Shown here piece after piece: positions 8,712-17,731 of a stretch of DNA of 64,000 nucleotides (within the stretch, counting starts at the first letter, position 1; each line of letters begins with the position of its first letter). Where the stretch lies: the NCBI RefSeq assembly GCF_900637655.1, contig NZ_LR134384.1:2542001-2606000 (forward strand). The letters run 5' to 3'. The translations under genes and the position numbers were made by a program. Source of the DNA: Segatella oris. Lineage in GTDB: Bacteria; Bacteroidota; Bacteroidia; Bacteroidales; Bacteroidaceae. The notes beneath the pieces are model-generated. The model ran no database searches. It was not told the origin of the DNA and saw only the letters and a list, made by a program, of their open reading frames with translations.

Positions 8712-9212
8712 TCATTCGTCTTCATCCTCATCATTATTCTCTTCAACCTGAATGTCGGTAATCGGCAATTGTCGGTCAATGAGCATGCTGAATGAAATGA
8801 TAGTCTCACTGCGTGATAGCCCTAAAGGTTGCAGTTTATCATGAATAATCTGCATCATGTGGCGATTATTGTGGGCATAAAGCTTGATAAAGAGATCCAT
8901 ACCGCCTGTAGTTGTATGGCATTCTACCACTTCGGGAATCTTCTTCAAAGCATCAACAACGATGTCATGCTTCTCTGGATTCTTCAGATAAAGAGCGATA
9001 TAAGCACATGTTTCATAACCAACCTTCTCGGGATCAATAATGAATTGTGAGCCCTTTAATACGCCTAAAGCCGTTAACTTCTGTATACGTTGATGAATTG
9101 CAGCACCACTTACATTGCAAGCTCGCGCCACTTCAAGGAATGGAATGCGTGCATCCTCTGAAATAAGCTTAAGGATTTTCCTATCCAGTAAATCTAAATT
9201 ATGATGTGACAT
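8712..9212 (-). CDS. Lrp/AsnC-family transcriptional regulator
   Basis: 166 residues. An N-terminal helix-turn-helix (about 5-55; ILKLISEDARIPFLEVARAC, then VSGAAIHQRIQKL) is followed by an effector-binding RAM domain (about 65-150; GGMDLFIKLYAHN) and an acidic tail (NNDEDEDE). Proteins of this family sense amino acids or their derivatives; the ligand is unknown. It reads towards folA, has its own promoter at 9233-9263, and its terminator lies inside folA. Confidence 0.92.
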   Translation of the reverse strand: MSHHNLDLLDRKILKLISEDARIPFLEVARACNVSGAAIHQRIQKLTALGVLKGSQFIIDPEKVGYETCAYIALYLKNPEKHDIVVDALKKIPEVVECHTTTGGMDLFIKLYAHNNRHMMQIIHDKLQPLGLSRSETIISFSMLIDRQLPITDIQVEENNDEDEDE

Positions 9213-9232
9213 ATTATATATTAATTTGCTTG

Positions 9233-9263
9233 CAAAGTTAGTATATTAGTTTGAATGTTGCAA
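9233..9263 (-). promoter_or_regulatory. promoter of Lrp-family regulator
   Basis: On the minus strand, GTTG (complement of 9260-9263), about 20 bases and TAACTTTG (complement of 9233-9240) precede the ATG at 9212 by about 20 bases. This is a close match to the Bacteroidota consensus. Confidence 0.7.
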
Positions 9264-9309
9264 CTAAAATTATAATATTATGACAGATTGTTATCTAATT
9301 TTATAGGAA

Positions 9310-9783
9310 TTATTTCTTTATCTCTGTTGCAGAGTAGTTTATCTTCAACGCTTTTGCCTGGCGCAATGCCTGTTTCACCTCATTGACAACACTCATTTTA
9401 GTTGCTTTGTCGGCTTTTATAGAGACGGTCATCAATTGCTGATCTTCGGGAGAAAGCCTGCTTTTCTCTGCCGAAATATAATCAATGATTTCGCTCGGAG
9501 TGACATATTTGTCATTCAACTGAATGCACGAACCGTCGAAAACTAAAGCCGAGACGGGATAACGACTACTTATCGGCCGACCGATATGCACATAACTGAC
9601 AGCCGACTTCTTAGTCAAGCGCGTCAGTTCTGTACCTTGTGGCACGCGATATTCTACCTTCAGCGTCTCCTTACGCATGTGAGTAACAATCATGAAGAAG
9701 AACAAAACGGAGAATATCAAGTCAGGAAGTGAAGCGGTATTCAAGCCTGGCATTTCATGAATATGACGCCGAAAGAGACTCAT
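9310..9783 (-). CDS. exbD: ExbD/TolR-family biopolymer transport protein (second copy)
   Basis: 157 residues. A short cytosolic N-terminus with the family motif MPGLNTASLPDLIFSVLFFF is followed by one membrane helix carrying the proton-relay Asp (residue about 22), then a periplasmic domain. Last gene of the tonB operon; its start overlaps the preceding exbD by four bases. With ExbB it uses the proton gradient to energise TonB. Paired exbD genes are usual in Bacteroidota Ton operons and probably give a heteromeric ExbD. Confidence 0.92.
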   Translation of the reverse strand: MSLFRRHIHEMPGLNTASLPDLIFSVLFFFMIVTHMRKETLKVEYRVPQGTELTRLTKKSAVSYVHIGRPISSRYPVSALVFDGSCIQLNDKYVTPSEIIDYISAEKSRLSPEDQQLMTVSIKADKATKMSVVNEVKQALRQAKALKINYSATEIKK

Positions 9784-10307
9784 TGTGTGCCTCCTTTCTC
9801 TGCCATATTATAGGTTTCAGCCACGCGTTGCGGGCAAAGTGTGCGCAATTCTTCGCGTTGTTGAGGAGACAGTTGATTGTAAACATGGCCATATTTCTGT
9901 TGTGCTGTGCGGTCACGCCATTCGCGATAGGCTGCAACAAGGGCATTCTGAACATGAAAATAGGCATCATAACTCGACTCAGGATGAGCATCCAAAGAGA
10001 TAAGATGGCTTTTCCCACGTGCCATTACGAAGCGTAAGATATGATTTGAAAGCTGTTTCTGCGACATAGGTTTACCGTCAACAAGCAGCTGATTCTGTGC
10101 AGTTATCTTGATTTCTAACAGGCGTTGCCTATCAACTTCAGTCTCATTCTGCTGCTGTTTGTGCTCCGCAGGCGGCAATTGTCGTGGGAGTCCTTTGTCA
10201 ACATCCATAGAAGAAGCCACTAAAAAGAATATCAACAGCATGAAAGATATATCTGCTGTAGACGTCGTATTCAGTCCAGGAACCCTATGTTTTCTATGCC
10301 TAAACAT
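9780..10307 (-). CDS. exbD: ExbD/TolR-family biopolymer transport protein (first copy)
   Basis: 175 residues from the ATG at 10307, two bases after the stop of the upstream gene; earlier in-frame starts would overlap that gene by more than 100 bases. The N-terminus reads RHRKHRVPGLNTTSTADISF, with the conserved Asp in the single membrane helix, followed by a basic, glutamine-rich periplasmic domain. It carries a longer periplasmic C-terminus (to about residue 175) than the second copy. Partner of ExbB and TonB in energy transfer to outer-membrane receptors. Confidence 0.9.
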   Translation of the reverse strand: MFRHRKHRVPGLNTTSTADISFMLLIFFLVASSMDVDKGLPRQLPPAEHKQQQNETEVDRQRLLEIKITAQNQLLVDGKPMSQKQLSNHILRFVMARGKSHLISLDAHPESSYDAYFHVQNALVAAYREWRDRTAQQKYGHVYNQLSPQQREELRTLCPQRVAETYNMAEKGGTQ

Positions 10308-10309
10308 GC

Positions 10310-10825
10310 TCACTTCTTTGCTCCCCGATAATATTTCGTAGCGCCATAGATAGCAGCGGCAATGGTTACAAGCAACAGAATGACCGATGTATAGATGAAC
10401 ATATCCGATACTTTCAACCAAAACCAATCTCCATAAGGCCGTCCATTGACAAGCATTTCACGACCGGAAGCCACAAGAAAAGAAAAGACTACTATGCCTA
10501 TCGTACCCAAAATGACACTTCGAGAGATGCGCGCAGCAGGCACATTGTTTTCAATTCCATTACCCGAGCCACGCAATTTGCGTACACTTCGCACAACAGC
10601 CCATATCGACAAACCACCTGCAAGCAGTATTAACACGAGCATCAATGACAGTAACAAGTCGGTAAACAATGGCGCATTGAAGCTTGGATTGTCGGCGAAA
10701 GGACGGTCATAACCTATGCCATAGAACAAAACAAACACCACTGCAGCCAACGTTATCAGCAGATAAAGCACCCGTTGTGATATCCGTTCCGTAGGCCAAT
10801 GCCTTATATTGCTCAGTCTTAACAT
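10310..10825 (-). CDS. membrane protein of the tonB/exb operon, unknown function
   Basis: 171 residues with three hydrophobic segments (about 18-40, 52-78, 95-118) and a fourth near 138-162. It overlaps the end of exbB by seven bases and is followed after two bases by exbD, so it is embedded in the Ton motor operon. I do not recognise a characterised family. Its conserved place between exbB and exbD suggests an accessory role in the motor complex, which is only an inference. Confidence 0.75.
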   Translation of the reverse strand: MLRLSNIRHWPTERISQRVLYLLITLAAVVFVLFYGIGYDRPFADNPSFNAPLFTDLLLSLMLVLILLAGGLSIWAVVRSVRKLRGSGNGIENNVPAARISRSVILGTIGIVVFSFLVASGREMLVNGRPYGDWFWLKVSDMFIYTSVILLLVTIAAAIYGATKYYRGAKK

Positions 10826-11667
10826 TCTTTTTTCAACTTATATTTCATCACAACATCTAACAAAGTGATAGCACTTTCTTCCATTTGTGACGTGATATGC
10901 TCTATCTTTGAAAGGATATAGTTATAGAACACCTGTAAGATCAGGGCCACGATGATACCGAAAATCGTTGTCAGTAAAGCCACTTTCATTCCTGAAGCCA
11001 CGATGGTCGGACTGATATCTCCTGCTGTCTGAATCTGATCAAAGGCCATAACCATGCCGATAACTGTACCTAAAAAGCCCAAAGAAGGAGCCATGGCAAT
11101 GAACAAAGTAATCCATGAACAACCCTTTTCAAGGTTTGCAGCCTGCACGGAACCATAGGAGACAACAGACCGTTCTATGTTATCAATGCTTTCATGTACA
11201 CGCTCTAAACCTTGATAACAGATAGAGGCTACAGGACCACGGGTATCTCGGCACAACTTCTTTGCACCCTCAATATCTCCTTTCATGATGCGTTCGTCAA
11301 GGTCGGTCATAAACTTTTTCGCATTGATTTCAGACAAACTGAGATAGATGATGCGTTCAATGCAGAAGGCAAGACCAATGACCAAGGCCAAAGCTACCAA
11401 TGACATGAAGCCTGCATCGCCCTCTATGAACTTGGTTTTCAAGGCTTGATGAAAGCCTTCGCTCGTCACGCCATCTCCCAACAACGCACTACTGTCGGCC
11501 ACAGCTTCATCAAGCTGGGCTGCAAGAGCATCATCATTAGAAGTCGTATCGACTTTCGCCGTATCTGTTTTTGCCTGACCTGCACTCTTGTTCTGCGCCA
11601 TTGCCGGACTGAAAAGCAAGCCTGTCAGCAGCAACAGCATGGCAAAACGTGCCATAAAATGTTTCAT
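10819..11667 (-). CDS. exbB: ExbB/TolQ/MotA-family proton channel protein
   Basis: 282 residues. A signal-like N-terminus (LLLLTGLLFSPAMAQ) and a polar spacer precede the first membrane helix (about 80-105). The MotA/TolQ core follows, with two helices near 180-210 and 225-255 (APSLGFLGTVIGMVMAFDQI is a typical ExbB signature). An N-terminal signal and periplasmic extension are common in Bacteroidota ExbB. Forms the proton channel with ExbD that powers TonB. Starts 15 bases after tatD. Confidence 0.93.
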   Translation of the reverse strand: MKHFMARFAMLLLLTGLLFSPAMAQNKSAGQAKTDTAKVDTTSNDDALAAQLDEAVADSSALLGDGVTSEGFHQALKTKFIEGDAGFMSLVALALVIGLAFCIERIIYLSLSEINAKKFMTDLDERIMKGDIEGAKKLCRDTRGPVASICYQGLERVHESIDNIERSVVSYGSVQAANLEKGCSWITLFIAMAPSLGFLGTVIGMVMAFDQIQTAGDISPTIVASGMKVALLTTIFGIIVALILQVFYNYILSKIEHITSQMEESAITLLDVVMKYKLKKEC

Positions 11668-11682
11668 CTTTATTCTTGTTTT

Positions 11683-12459
11683 TTATATTTTCGTGAATAT
11701 ACGTCTTACGTTTTCTTCTGTCACTTGCGCCACCTTGTCGGCTGAAACACCATAAACCTCAGCCAATTTCTCCAATACCAAATGTACGAAAGCACTCTCA
11801 TTACGTTCTCCCCGATGTGGAACAGGGGCCATATATGGGCTGTCTGTCTCTAAAACAATACGCTCCAAAGGAACTGAAGCGGGCAGGTCTTCACGCAAAT
11901 GACTGCTCTTAAACGTCAAAACACCACCTATTCCAAGTGCAAATCTCTTGAATTGCAGCAGCTGTTCTGCCTCTTTCTGATTGCCCGTGAAACAGTGGAA
12001 GACACCTCCCGAGAGCCGACTTTCATACTTTTTCAGGATATGTACTAACTCATTTTGGGCCTTACGACAATGTATCATCAGTGGTAATTGCACCTCAACA
12101 GCCCACTCCACCTGCGCTTCAAAAGCCAACAACTGCTCCCGTTCAAATGTCCTGTCCCAATAAAAGTCAAGTCCAACCTCACCAATAGCAATGAAAGGAG
12201 CCTCATTGAAACGCGATTTCATTGCATCAAGCTGCATCTCCCAGTCGGCTTTTATTTCCTCGGGATGCAGACCAATCATTGGAAAAGCATAGCCGGGAAA
12301 CTGCCGACACACATCAAGGACGGTGTCAACAGACTTCAAGTCAATGGCAGGAATGAACACACGGCCCACACCTTGCTCCTTAGCCCTGCTGATTACATCG
12401 GGCAAATCGGCTTTGAATTCCTCGCCATCTAAATGTGTATGTGTATCTGTAAATGTCAT
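11683..12459 (-). CDS. tatD: TatD-family metal-dependent hydrolase (deoxyribonuclease)
   Basis: 258 residues from the ATG at 12459. Metal-binding motifs of the amidohydrolase fold are all visible: DTHTHLDG, GEVGLDFYW, MIHCRKA, FHCFTG and ETDSPYMAP. Family members act as 3'-5' exonucleases in DNA quality control. The gene lies inside the tonB operon, directly after an unknown gene and 15 bases before exbB; I see no functional reason for this linkage. Confidence 0.93.
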   Translation of the reverse strand: MTFTDTHTHLDGEEFKADLPDVISRAKEQGVGRVFIPAIDLKSVDTVLDVCRQFPGYAFPMIGLHPEEIKADWEMQLDAMKSRFNEAPFIAIGEVGLDFYWDRTFEREQLLAFEAQVEWAVEVQLPLMIHCRKAQNELVHILKKYESRLSGGVFHCFTGNQKEAEQLLQFKRFALGIGGVLTFKSSHLREDLPASVPLERIVLETDSPYMAPVPHRGERNESAFVHLVLEKLAEVYGVSADKVAQVTEENVRRIFTKI

Positions 12460-12461
12460 TT

Positions 12462-13163
12462 TCAATAAATATGTTCCTCATTTCGGCGATAATAATAAAT
12501 CACCCCATACTTCCGGCACTGTTCAAATTTCACCTCGGGTGGTTCATTCTGAAAGTGCGCCTCTATCTGATTCCACAGATTAAGAATGATTTCATCGACC
12601 TTAGGACGCAGCATCTGCACCTTATCAAGCGCTGTTTGAGTCTGCAACATCAGTTTCCGCTGCTGTTCATAAGCTTCACGAAAGATGTCGAAATGGGTTG
12701 ACACCATGCTGATAGTAGGGTTATAGATAGCCCTTCCACCCTGCTTTAGTCGCGCTTTCTCACCTTCAATGATCTTCGGCCCCCATGCAAGCAACCCTTC
12801 AGCCGACTTCAGATTAGCCGGCATTGCCTTTGCTTTTTCATCCAAACCATATAGCTTCAGCTGTGCTTTCCGTATTTCTCCACGCTCTACAGCCATGAGC
12901 AGAACCTGAATGAAATGCCCCACATACATTGCTGCATTGCGTTGAGGCTTCTCTACATACGGCGCTCTTCGCGTCTGTACTTTCAACTGAAGGGTATATT
13001 GGTCGACAGCAGTTTTCAGTTCGTTATAAGCCGGTTGTGCCGCATTGATAGTCTCCCAATCTACAAACCGACCTCTCACCGTGTAGAGACTGTCGTTTCC
13101 AAGCAATGTCTTCAAGGCCTTGAGCCTGCTTGCATCCGTTTTAGGTAATCTTCTATAAGGCAT
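12462..13163 (-). CDS. conserved hypothetical protein of the tonB operon
   Basis: 233 residues, basic, predicted mainly helical, without signal peptide or membrane segment. The N-terminus MPYRRLPKTDASRLKALKTL is distinctive, and a central helix-rich part (YVGHFIQVLLMAVERGEIRK) is followed by a basic C-terminus ending in YYYRRNEEHIY. I recall similar uncharacterised proteins in Bacteroidales but know no function. It starts 25 bases after the polyprenyl synthetase and ends three bases before the tatD ATG. Confidence 0.75.
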   Translation of the reverse strand: MPYRRLPKTDASRLKALKTLLGNDSLYTVRGRFVDWETINAAQPAYNELKTAVDQYTLQLKVQTRRAPYVEKPQRNAAMYVGHFIQVLLMAVERGEIRKAQLKLYGLDEKAKAMPANLKSAEGLLAWGPKIIEGEKARLKQGGRAIYNPTISMVSTHFDIFREAYEQQRKLMLQTQTALDKVQMLRPKVDEIILNLWNQIEAHFQNEPPEVKFEQCRKYGVIYYYRRNEEHIY

Positions 13164-13188
13164 TATCTGCTTCCCGGGATTGGTTCAC

Positions 13189-14160
13189 TTAATTCTTCCG
13201 ATGCATCATTTTCTGTGCATAAAGCCGAAGTTCGGCCTTACGTTCATCGCTCACTTGCACTGCATCAAGATACTTCTTACTCTCTTCAAAATAATAAGCA
13301 ATCTTCTCAATTGCCAGTTTATCCACGCCCACCTTATTATATATAGCAGTCACAGCAGCCACTTTCTCATCGCTGTTGAACGTCTCTGCTTCCATCCAAT
13401 GCTGCAGTTCACGCCGCTGTTCGGCATCAGCTCGGTTGTAAGCATTGATGAGCATGTAGGTTTTCTTATTGCAGATGATGTCTCCTCCGACTTTCTTTCC
13501 AAAGACTTTCGGGTCACCATAAACATCAAGATAATCGTCCTGAAGCTGAAAAGCCAATCCAATCTGCTCGCCAAATTTATAGAGATTGTCCTGATCCTGC
13601 TTCGAGGCACCGGCCAAGATAGCCCCAATCTTCTGTGCACAAGCCAGCAGAACACTCGTCTTGAGGCGTATCATCTCAATGTATTCGTCTTCAGTGACAT
13701 CATTGCGCGTTTCGAATTCCATGTCATATTGCTGCCCCTCACCTATCTCCAAGGCCGTTTCCGTGAACGTATGAAGCACATCTGACAGATAAACAGGATT
13801 ACACTTTGCCATGCGTTCATAGGCAAGAACCAGCATCGAATCACCGCTCAAGATAGCTGTGTTGGCATCCCATTTGCGATGAACTGTTTCATGTCCGCGC
13901 CTCATATCAGCGTTGTCCATCAGGTCATCGTGCAACAATGTATAGTTATGATAGGTCTCTAAGGCGCAGGCCGGCATGAGAACAGACTCCACATCGTCCT
14001 TAAACAGACCGTAAGACAACAGCATCAGCACGGGCCGAATACGCTTTCCACCCATCGAAAGCACGTATTTCACGGGGTCATACAGGCCACTTGGCTTGCG
14101 ATCATACTTCAGATTGTCTAAAAAGTCATTGACCTTTACTAATAATTCTTCAGCTTTCAT
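13189..14160 (-). CDS. polyprenyl (farnesyl/geranylgeranyl-type) diphosphate synthase
   Basis: 323 residues. Isoprenyl diphosphate chain elongation. Both aspartate-rich motifs are present: the first in HDDLMDNADMRRG (about residues 75-90) and the second in QLQDDYLDVYGD (about 205-216), plus GGKRIRPVL near the N-terminus and a KT motif. Product length (C15, C20 or longer) is not safely read; two small residues (Thr, Leu) before the first motif would permit elongation. Starts two bases after tonB stops, so it is tightly coupled to tonB. Confidence 0.9.
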   Translation of the reverse strand: MKAEELLVKVNDFLDNLKYDRKPSGLYDPVKYVLSMGGKRIRPVLMLLSYGLFKDDVESVLMPACALETYHNYTLLHDDLMDNADMRRGHETVHRKWDANTAILSGDSMLVLAYERMAKCNPVYLSDVLHTFTETALEIGEGQQYDMEFETRNDVTEDEYIEMIRLKTSVLLACAQKIGAILAGASKQDQDNLYKFGEQIGLAFQLQDDYLDVYGDPKVFGKKVGGDIICNKKTYMLINAYNRADAEQRRELQHWMEAETFNSDEKVAAVTAIYNKVGVDKLAIEKIAYYFEESKKYLDAVQVSDERKAELRLYAQKMMHRKN

Positions 14161-14161
14161 T

Positions 14162-14887
14162 TTATAACTTAAAGTTTATCGGGATGGCAAACATCGTCCG
14201 ACAAGGTTTGTTCTTCTCTATTCCCGGCTTCCATTTCGGCATCATCTTGACCACACGTAAGGCCTCTTGGTCAAGCAAAGGATCGATGCCTTTCTCTATT
14301 TTCTCATTCGTAACAGAACCGTCCTTATTGATGATAAACGACACAACTACTTTGCCTTCAAGTCTCTGACGCTGTGCCAAAGCGGGGTAATGCAGGTTGC
14401 GTGTGAGCCATTTCATCAGCTCAACCATGCCTCCCGGGAACTCCGGCAGCTTCTCTACAATGCGGAAATGCAGCGGATTATCATTCTCGTCAACAGCCAC
14501 TTGCGATTGAGAAGCGGTAGAATTAGCATCATCCTGCGTGTTCGTGCGCACGTTCTCACCGCCTACACCCTGTGTCATATCACCATTGTCAGGACTGAGT
14601 TTCTCAGCCATTTGGGGCGTCTTATCCACGGCTTTGAGTTTTTCGGTGACGGCATGTGTGGCTCCACTCGGTGCAACCGCTATCATATCCCTGACATCCA
14701 TGGCCGGCATCAGCTCGATATCCTGGCTCATATCATCGGTCATGCCATTGTTGTGACTGTCATCAGCAGGCCCCGAGGTATATTCAAAGCCCACATAAAG
14801 CATGGCGAGCACTAACACTAAGCCCAACAGGAAATTAGTTGTTCGCTTGTGTTCTATGTCTGCACGATATGACTTTTTTATTTCCAT
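14162..14887 (-). CDS. tonB: energy transducer TonB
   Basis: 241 residues from the ATG at 14887. A basic N-terminus (MEIKKSYRADIEHKRTTNF), a single membrane helix (about 20-38), a Ser/Asn/Asp-rich periplasmic linker, and the C-terminal TonB fold with VVSFIINKDGSVTNEKIEKG and VKMMPKWKPG. Couples the ExbBD motor to outer-membrane receptors. First gene of an eight-gene operon ending at 9310. A 14-base sequence containing its start codon (CATGCTATATGAAA, 14885-14898) is repeated exactly at 15076-15089. Confidence 0.92.
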   Translation of the reverse strand: MEIKKSYRADIEHKRTTNFLLGLVLVLAMLYVGFEYTSGPADDSHNNGMTDDMSQDIELMPAMDVRDMIAVAPSGATHAVTEKLKAVDKTPQMAEKLSPDNGDMTQGVGGENVRTNTQDDANSTASQSQVAVDENDNPLHFRIVEKLPEFPGGMVELMKWLTRNLHYPALAQRQRLEGKVVVSFIINKDGSVTNEKIEKGIDPLLDQEALRVVKMMPKWKPGIEKNKPCRTMFAIPINFKL

Positions 14888-14987
14888 GCTATATGAAACA
14901 CATTCACTCTCCACGCATCATGCAACATCTGAAAACTCTTTCTATAACTCATTGACTACCAAGTGATTTCAGAATACCTTGCAATCT

Positions 14988-15066
14988 GCGTCATTTTACC
15001 GTGCAACTTGCGTCAGATTACACGCTCATCTGCGTCAGTTTGCACGGTAAAATGACGCAGATTGGA
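14988..15066. repeat. 22-base phased repeat array
   Basis: Units start at 14988, 15010, 15032 and 15054, exactly 22 bases apart: GCGTCATTT, GCGTCAGAT, GCGTCAGTT and GACGCAGAT. This is one of the cleanest arrays in the window. It lies between the divergent tonB and porQ genes, and a 14-base direct repeat encloses it (14885-14898 and 15076-15089). Confidence 0.85.
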
Positions 15067-15176
15067 AACCCATTTCATGCTATATGAAAAACAGTCTCTT
15101 TGGACTTATTCATTAACATGCTGTCAACGGTCTCACATTGTAAGGCAAAATTAATGCTTATATTTGAAAAAAAACG

Positions 15177-15184
15177 TATCTTTG
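15177..15184 (+). promoter_or_regulatory. porQ promoter -7 element
   Basis: TATCTTTG at 15177-15184 matches the Bacteroidota -7 consensus, 21 bases before the porQ ATG. A clear -33 TTTG at the right spacing is not visible. Confidence 0.5.
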
Positions 15185-15205
15185 TCGAATAATTAGGAAA
15201 ATTAA

Positions 15206-16153
15206 ATGAAAATAACTACATTCGCACTTCTATTTAGTCTATGTGCAACTCCAGTCGTTGCGCAGGAAAGTCTGACGGGATATAACTTCCTCAGACTGCC
15301 CAACAGTGCCCATGGAGCAGCCCTCGGTGGCGACAACATCACACTGATTGAGGACGACGAATCGCTTATTTTCAACAATCCGGCCCTGCTTTCAAGTGTT
15401 TCAGATAAGACCATAAGCCTCAACTATATGAACTATATGCGTGGCGCAAACATGGCAAGTGCAGCTTTCAACCGCAATGTCGGCGAGCATGCTTCGTGGG
15501 CTGTTTCAGCGCAATATCTCAACTATGGCAAGATAAAAGAGGTGGATGAGAACAATGTGCAGACAGGAGAATTCTCGGCAAAAGACATCTCGTTGGCCGG
15601 CTATTTCTCGTATATGCTTACCGAACGGCTTGCAGGTGGCATTGCCGCGAAGTTGATAACATCATATATCAGCTCGTATAATTCCATTGCCATGGGCGTT
15701 GACTTGGGACTTAATTACTATGACAGTGACCATGAATGGAGCGTTTCGTTAGTGGCTAAAAACCTTGGAGGACAACTCAAAGCTTACGATGATCAGTTTG
15801 AGAAAATGCCTTTAGATGTTCAGCTTGGAGTAAGCAAAAAACTCACAAACACCCCCATTGGGCTGTCTGCAACCCTTGTAGACATGAATCACTGGAACTA
15901 CAAATTTATCGACCATTTGGTAGCAGGCATCGATGCACATCTGTCAGAAAGCATCTGGGTTGGCCTTGGATACAACTTCCGTAGGGCGCATGAGATGCGC
16001 ATTACCGATACGTCCGGCGAAGAAAGTAGCCACGGGGCAGGCTTCAGTATGGGTGCAGGTTTGAACTTGGAGCGGTTCAAAATCAACCTCGCCTATGGCA
16101 AATATCACGTCAGCAACAATTCAATCATCATTAATATTGCTTATTCATTATGA
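15206..16153 (+). CDS. porQ: type IX secretion system protein PorQ
   Basis: 315 residues. A signal peptide (cleaved near VVAQ) is followed by a beta-barrel-like protein with the PorQ start [20 protein letters not shown] and repeated amphipathic strands, ending in a short terminal strand (INIAYSL). In P. gingivalis PorQ is an outer-membrane protein needed for attaching or processing T9SS cargo. The porQ-cmk pairing with overlapping stop and start is also found in Porphyromonas, which supports the name. Confidence 0.9.
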   Translation: MKITTFALLFSLCATPVVAQESLTGYNFLRLPNSAHGAALGGDNITLIEDDESLIFNNPALLSSVSDKTISLNYMNYMRGANMASAAFNRNVGEHASWAVSAQYLNYGKIKEVDENNVQTGEFSAKDISLAGYFSYMLTERLAGGIAAKLITSYISSYNSIAMGVDLGLNYYDSDHEWSVSLVAKNLGGQLKAYDDQFEKMPLDVQLGVSKKLTNTPIGLSATLVDMNHWNYKFIDHLVAGIDAHLSESIWVGLGYNFRRAHEMRITDTSGEESSHGAGFSMGAGLNLERFKINLAYGKYHVSNNSIIINIAYSL

Positions 16154-16842
16154 AGAAAATAACCATTGCCATTGACGGATTTTCGTCATGTGGCAAGAGC
16201 ACTATGGCCAAAGACTTGGCCAAGAAGTTAGGATATGTCTATGTAGATACCGGTGCCATGTATCGTGCTGTGACGCTTTATGCCATGAGAAATGGGCTTT
16301 TCAATGCCGATGGTAGCGTCAAGACGGCTGACCTTGAACGGCAGATGAACAAGATTAACATAACATTCAAACTTAACAAGACGGCCGAAAGACCCGATAC
16401 TTACCTGAATAATGAACTTGTAGAAAACGACATCCGGACGCTTGAAGTGAGCAATCATGTCAGCCAGATTGCAGCAGTTCCTTTCATACGTGAAGCCATG
16501 GTAGCCCAGCAACAGCGTATGGGGAAAGACAAAGGTGTCGTGATGGACGGGCGAGATATCGGCACAACAGTCTTCCCCGAGGCTGAACTGAAAGTGTTTG
16601 TCACGGCTTCTGCCGAGGTAAGAGCACAGCGTCGATATGACGAACTCAAAGAAAAAGGCATACCTGCTGACTTCAACGACATTCTGAAAAACGTGCAGGA
16701 GCGCGACTATATCGACAGTCATCGCGAGGTAAGTCCGCTTCGAAAGGCTCCCGATGCTATCGAACTCGACAACAGCCACATGACAATTGCCGAGCAAAGT
16801 GCATGGCTCATGGAGCAGGTTGAACAGAAAATTGAGGCGTAA
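16150..16842 (+). CDS. cmk: cytidylate kinase
   Basis: 230 residues. Phosphorylates CMP and dCMP with ATP. P-loop GFSSCGKST (about 10-18), the DTGAMYRA substrate motif, the [12 protein letters not shown] motif and the lid [13 protein letters not shown] are all visible. Overlaps porQ by four bases (ATGA), so it is co-translated with it. Normal length. Confidence 0.96.
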   Translation: MKKITIAIDGFSSCGKSTMAKDLAKKLGYVYVDTGAMYRAVTLYAMRNGLFNADGSVKTADLERQMNKINITFKLNKTAERPDTYLNNELVENDIRTLEVSNHVSQIAAVPFIREAMVAQQQRMGKDKGVVMDGRDIGTTVFPEAELKVFVTASAEVRAQRRYDELKEKGIPADFNDILKNVQERDYIDSHREVSPLRKAPDAIELDNSHMTIAEQSAWLMEQVEQKIEA

Positions 16843-16900
16843 AAGGCTTATTTTACAGTGTAGCTTCTATTTAGTTCCTATCATATTAAGGACATAAATA

Positions 16901-16932
16901 TTTGGAAGATGACAGAAAATAATCTATATTTG
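16901..16932 (+). promoter_or_regulatory. promoter of toxin-antitoxin pair
   Basis: TTTG (16901-16904), exactly 20 bases, then TATATTTG (16925-16932). The start codon at 16958 is 25 bases further on. A very good match to the Bacteroidota consensus. Confidence 0.75.
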
Positions 16933-16957
16933 CAAAGACAACAAGAGCAGAACTGCA

Positions 16958-17206
16958 ATGACACAATTGGTAATTACGATTAAAGACGACAAGATAATCC
17001 CCTACCTCAAGAAAGTTCTTGAGGCTATAAGCGGGGTCGTTAATGTCAAGACATGCAGTGAAAAAACTGAAACCATTGTTGACCCTGATACTGGTTGGGC
17101 ACTGAATGACGACATTGTAAGTGACGTTGTGGCCTACCGTTCAGGCAAAGACAAAGGATATTTGGCTAAAGATGCAGATGATTTATTTGCCCAATTGGAT
17201 GCATGA
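16958..17206 (+). CDS. antitoxin-like small protein of a YafQ/RelE-type module
   Basis: 82 acidic residues without an obvious DNA-binding motif: N-terminal beta strands (MTQLVITIKDDKIIPYLKK) and a C-terminal helix (YLAKDADDLFAQLDA). It overlaps the following YafQ-like gene by four bases (ATGA) and has its own promoter, the usual antitoxin-first arrangement. The family is inferred mainly from position. Because the toxin is interrupted, the antitoxin may be a leftover or may protect against related toxins elsewhere. Confidence 0.7.
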   Translation: MTQLVITIKDDKIIPYLKKVLEAISGVVNVKTCSEKTETIVDPDTGWALNDDIVSDVVAYRSGKDKGYLAKDADDLFAQLDA

Positions 17207-17484
17207 GTTACATTATTCGCTACTCTTCAAACTTCAAGAAAGCATATAAACGTTGTAAGAAGAGAGGACTTGACATGTTATTACTAAAGGAAGTAATTCG
17301 AATTCTCTCTGAAGAAGGAAAACTTCCTCCTACATATCATGCCCATACTCTACAAGGAAAGTATAAAGATCTATGGGAATGTCATATATAACCAGACCGG
17401 CTTCTTGTTTGGGAACAAAACGATAAGGAGTTTATTCTATACTTTCTCAGTACAGGAACACATAGTGATTTATTCAAGAAATAA
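17203..17484 (+). pseudogene. YafQ/RelE-family mRNA interferase interrupted by an in-frame stop
   Basis: The frame from ATG 17203 codes for MSYIIRYSSNFKKAYKRC through LQGKYKDLWECHI and meets TAA at 17389-17391. The same frame then continues without another stop as PDRLLVWEQNDKEFILYFLS, TGTHSDLFKK and TAA at 17482-17484. Together this is a full YafQ-type toxin of 93 codons. The stop could come from one base change (CAA to TAA) and removes the C-terminal TGTHxDLF part that carries a catalytic His and Phe in E. coli YafQ. Most likely an inactivated toxin; sequencing error or readthrough cannot be excluded. Confidence 0.85.
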
Positions 17485-17642
17485 GTTAAAATCTATGCAA
17501 ACACACACACTAATAAATCACATTTTGGCTTTTGAATGGTAACTGTTCACTATAGTATTAGTACAAAACAAACATATCTTCACAAATCATTAATACTCAT
17601 ATAGAGGCTCTCAACATAGAACTTTCACTATTCACAAACAGA

Positions 17643-17719
17643 CTTCTCCCTGTCTTCAGAAACCTTTGATTTCCTTTCAGGAACTTACTTAACGGCTAAA
17701 AACTAAAGACAGGGAGAAG
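17643..17719. terminator. 14-bp inverted repeat with 49-base loop
   Basis: CTTCTCCCTGTCTT (17643-17656) is perfectly complementary to AAGACAGGGAGAAG (17706-17719). It lies just past the minus-strand GH97 stop and after the broken toxin gene. No long T-run follows, so it may be a 3' stabilising structure rather than a simple terminator. Confidence 0.5.
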
Positions 17720-17731
17720 CGTTTCTTGCAT

